Assembly (NCBI GenBank): GCA_041742255.1
Contig: JBGSIZ010000004.1
Location: 1 to 15,021, forward strand
Reading direction: 5' to 3'
Source of the DNA: JBGSIZ01 sp041742255
GTDB lineage: Bacteria; Pseudomonadota; Alphaproteobacteria; Rhodobacterales; Rhodobacteraceae
DNA length: 15,021 bases
Numbering within the stretch: the stretch's first letter is position 1; every line of letters begins with the position of its first letter. A program made the translations under genes and the position numbers. Of this stretch, positions 13,615 through 15,021 are shown one piece after another. The notes beneath the pieces are model-generated. The model was not told where the DNA came from and made no database searches. It was given only the letters and a program-made list of their open reading frames with translations.

Positions 13615-14721
13615 ATGACCACAGCAGTCTATTCGGACGAACGGTGTTTCTGGCACGGCGGCGGTAACTACGCGGGCATGCTTCCGGTGGGCGGGCTGGT
13701 GCAACCCCTGCTTGGCGGTCTGCCGGAAAGCCCGGAGAGCAAACGCCGCCTGCGCAACCTGATCGAGGTGACGGGGCTGGCGGCCGAACTGTCCCTGCCC
13801 CGCGGCACCCCGGCCACGCAACAGGACCTGTTGCGGGTCCACCCGGCCAGCTACCTTGAGGCGTTCAAGGGGCTGTCGGACGCCCAAGGCGGCGAACTGG
13901 GGCGACGAACCCCGTTCGGCCCCGGCGGCTATGACATCGCGGCGCTGTCGGCGGGTCTGGCGCGGGATGCGCTATTCGCTGTGCTGCGGGGCGAGGTGTC
14001 CAATGCCTACGCCTTGTCGCGGCCTCCCGGCCATCACTGCTTGCCGGAGTATCCCAATGGTTTCTGCCTCTTGGCCAATATCGCCATCGCCATTCAGGCG
14101 GCGCGGGCGGATGGGCTCGCGACCCGGTTCGCGGTTCTGGACTGGGACGTGCACCACGGCAACGGGACCGAGGCGATCTTTTACGACGACCCCGATGTTC
14201 TGACCATCTCGATCCATCAGGACCGGAATTATCCAATGGACAGCGGGCATTTCGCGGACCGTGGCACCGGGGCGGGAACGGGGACAAACGTTAACATCCC
14301 CCTGCCACCCGGTTGCGGCCATGACATCTACCTTGAAACACTGGACCGCTTGGCACTCCCCGTGATCCGGGCGCACCGTCCCGATGTGCTGATCATCGCC
14401 TGCGGCTATGACGCGGCAGGGCCGGACCCGCTGGGCCGGATGCTGTGCCACCAAGGCACGTTTCAGGCGATGACGGCGCGGGTCATGGCAACAGCACAGG
14501 ACCTGTGCGACGGGCGGCTCGTCATGGTCCATGAGGGCGGCTATTCCGAGGTCTATGTCCCCTTTTGTGGCCACGCCGTCCTGTCCGAAATGGCCAACAG
14601 CCCGGTCACGGCACCCGACCCGTTCGGGGATGTCTGGACGCTGCGGCAACCGGATGCAGGCTTCAACGGCTATGTCAGCGGCCTTCTCGGACAAATGGCG
14701 CAGGCGCTCTGCCTGTCGTGA
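13615..14721 (+). CDS. histone deacetylase family protein (class II, acetylpolyamine amidohydrolase-like)
   Basis: A 368-residue zinc-dependent deacetylase of the arginase/deacetylase fold. Bacterial members act on acetylated polyamines or other acetyl-amides; histone substrates are not implied. The active site is complete: the charge-relay His pair H140-H141 in RPPGHHC, zinc ligands D178 and H180 in DWDVHHGNGTEAIFYDDP, zinc ligand D266 in CGYDAAGPDPLG, and the transition-state Tyr Y310 in HEGGY. The GYDAAGPDPLG form is typical of class II-like bacterial enzymes. The ATG at 13615 has AGGGGG about five bases upstream; in-frame upstream codons to 13501 are antisense to the DUF167 gene. A two-hairpin repeat follows 56 bases after the stop. 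Confidence 0.94.
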   Translation: MTTAVYSDERCFWHGGGNYAGMLPVGGLVQPLLGGLPESPESKRRLRNLIEVTGLAAELSLPRGTPATQQDLLRVHPASYLEAFKGLSDAQGGELGRRTPFGPGGYDIAALSAGLARDALFAVLRGEVSNAYALSRPPGHHCLPEYPNGFCLLANIAIAIQAARADGLATRFAVLDWDVHHGNGTEAIFYDDPDVLTISIHQDRNYPMDSGHFADRGTGAGTGTNVNIPLPPGCGHDIYLETLDRLALPVIRAHRPDVLIIACGYDAAGPDPLGRMLCHQGTFQAMTARVMATAQDLCDGRLVMVHEGGYSEVYVPFCGHAVLSEMANSPVTAPDPFGDVWTLRQPDAGFNGYVSGLLGQMAQALCLS

Positions 14722-14777
14722 AACCGGGGCTGCCTTGAAACCCGCGCCTGTGCCTGAGCCTGTGCCTTTGTGCCTTA

Positions 14778-14817
14778 AATATCCCGGGGGAGGCCGCAGG
14801 CCGGGGGCAGCGCCCCC
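14778..14817 (+). repeat. two-hairpin intergenic repeat, copy B
   Basis: AATA-N2-CCGGGGG-N10-CCGGGGG-N4-GCCCCC, the same layout as copy A at 2965-3002 with identical spacing up to the final loop. Hairpins are GGCC/GGCC (14792-14802, loop GCA) and GGGGGC/GCCCCC (14803-14817, loop AGC). It sits downstream of the deacetylase-like gene in the same orientation and lacks a T-run. Confidence 0.65.
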
Positions 14818-14869
14818 TTGACCACGGCCCCGCCAGACCTGACATGTGATCAAAGCCAAAGGATCCGCC

Positions 14870-15021
14870 ATGCCCCCCATCCCGTCCCCAGTCGCTCCAC
14901 CCGTCTCGCCCGGTCGCAATCAACCCGCCCTCGACTTCCTCGCGCGGCGGCAATCGCGGCCGGCCAAAACGCTCTCATCACCGGGTCCGGACGTGGCAGG
15001 GGTGACGGACCTGCTGACCAT
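14870..15021 (+). CDS. nitroreductase family protein, N-terminal fragment
   Basis: The gene begins at ATG 14870 with AAAGGA about six bases upstream and is still open at the window end, giving 50 codons. After a Pro-rich leader (residues 2-18) it reads ALDFLARRQSRPAKTLSSPG and then DVAGVTDLLT, which matches the N-terminus of FMN-dependent nitroreductase-family proteins of the YdjA-like type, where an RRSRP-like motif begins the FMN-binding region. The rest of the enzyme is outside the window, so cofactor and active-site residues cannot be checked. It follows the deacetylase-like gene after 148 bases that contain repeat copy B. Confidence 0.75.
   Translation, partial: MPPIPSPVAPPVSPGRNQPALDFLARRQSRPAKTLSSPGPDVAGVTDLLT

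Noticed and set aside
14740..14776. Short direct repeats of GCCTGTGCCT-like sequence after the deacetylase-like gene
   Set aside because: Only two or three imperfect units; too short to call a functional repeat.

Overview
The window is high-GC alphaproteobacterial DNA, most likely from the Rhodobacteraceae/Roseobacter group. The evidence is a complete GcrA cell-cycle regulator, which is restricted to Alphaproteobacteria; an argD-argF pair; several small families (ACT_3, DUF1993, ABA4-like) in versions that look like those of this group; and GANTC (CcrM-type) sites near promoters. It is compact chromosome with mostly housekeeping genes, and I see no IS element, CRISPR array, tRNA or rRNA.

Layout. 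1-1033 (+): 3' end of the helicase gene hrpB, then a Nudix hydrolase with its own candidate promoter. 1059-4190 (-): DUF1993 protein, ACT_3 protein, argF and argD; transcription runs argD, argF, ACT, DUF1993, and the first two are arginine biosynthesis. 4330-6127 (-): a fatty-acid desaturase-like membrane protein and, upstream of it, an ABC-2 transporter permease with no ATPase beside it. 6249-6881 (+): gcrA, divergent from the permease, closed by a clear intrinsic terminator. 6957-8207 (-): an ABA4-like membrane protein and a second multi-pass membrane protein, divergent from a TetR-type repressor (8296-8901, +). The shared intergenic region carries two copies of a TTTACA-C-TGTAAA type operator, 52 bp apart, each lying on one of two back-to-back promoters. 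8943-10331 (+): rimO.

10332-11290 is an AT-rich patch that differs from everything around it. It carries one gene for an unrecognised protein with two transmembrane helices and a soluble C-terminal part, split by a -1 frameshift at a T-TTA-AAA heptamer. It is the best candidate for recently acquired accessory DNA. A C-rich non-coding leader follows (G-quadruplex motif on the minus strand), then a hemolysin III/PAQR-family gene (11521-12174, +).

12171-14721: an M48-type lipoprotein metalloprotease (-), a small unrecognised protein (+), a DUF167/YggU protein (-) and a class II histone-deacetylase-like hydrolase (+). The window ends in the first 50 codons of a nitroreductase-family gene (+).

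A two-hairpin repeat with invariant CCGGGGG boxes occurs twice (2965-3002 and 14778-14817). Each copy lies just downstream of a stop codon and in the orientation of the gene it follows. Nothing here is a clearly new multi-gene system. The most unusual items are the AT-rich split membrane gene, the TetR-controlled ABA4-like operon, and the paired repeat elements.
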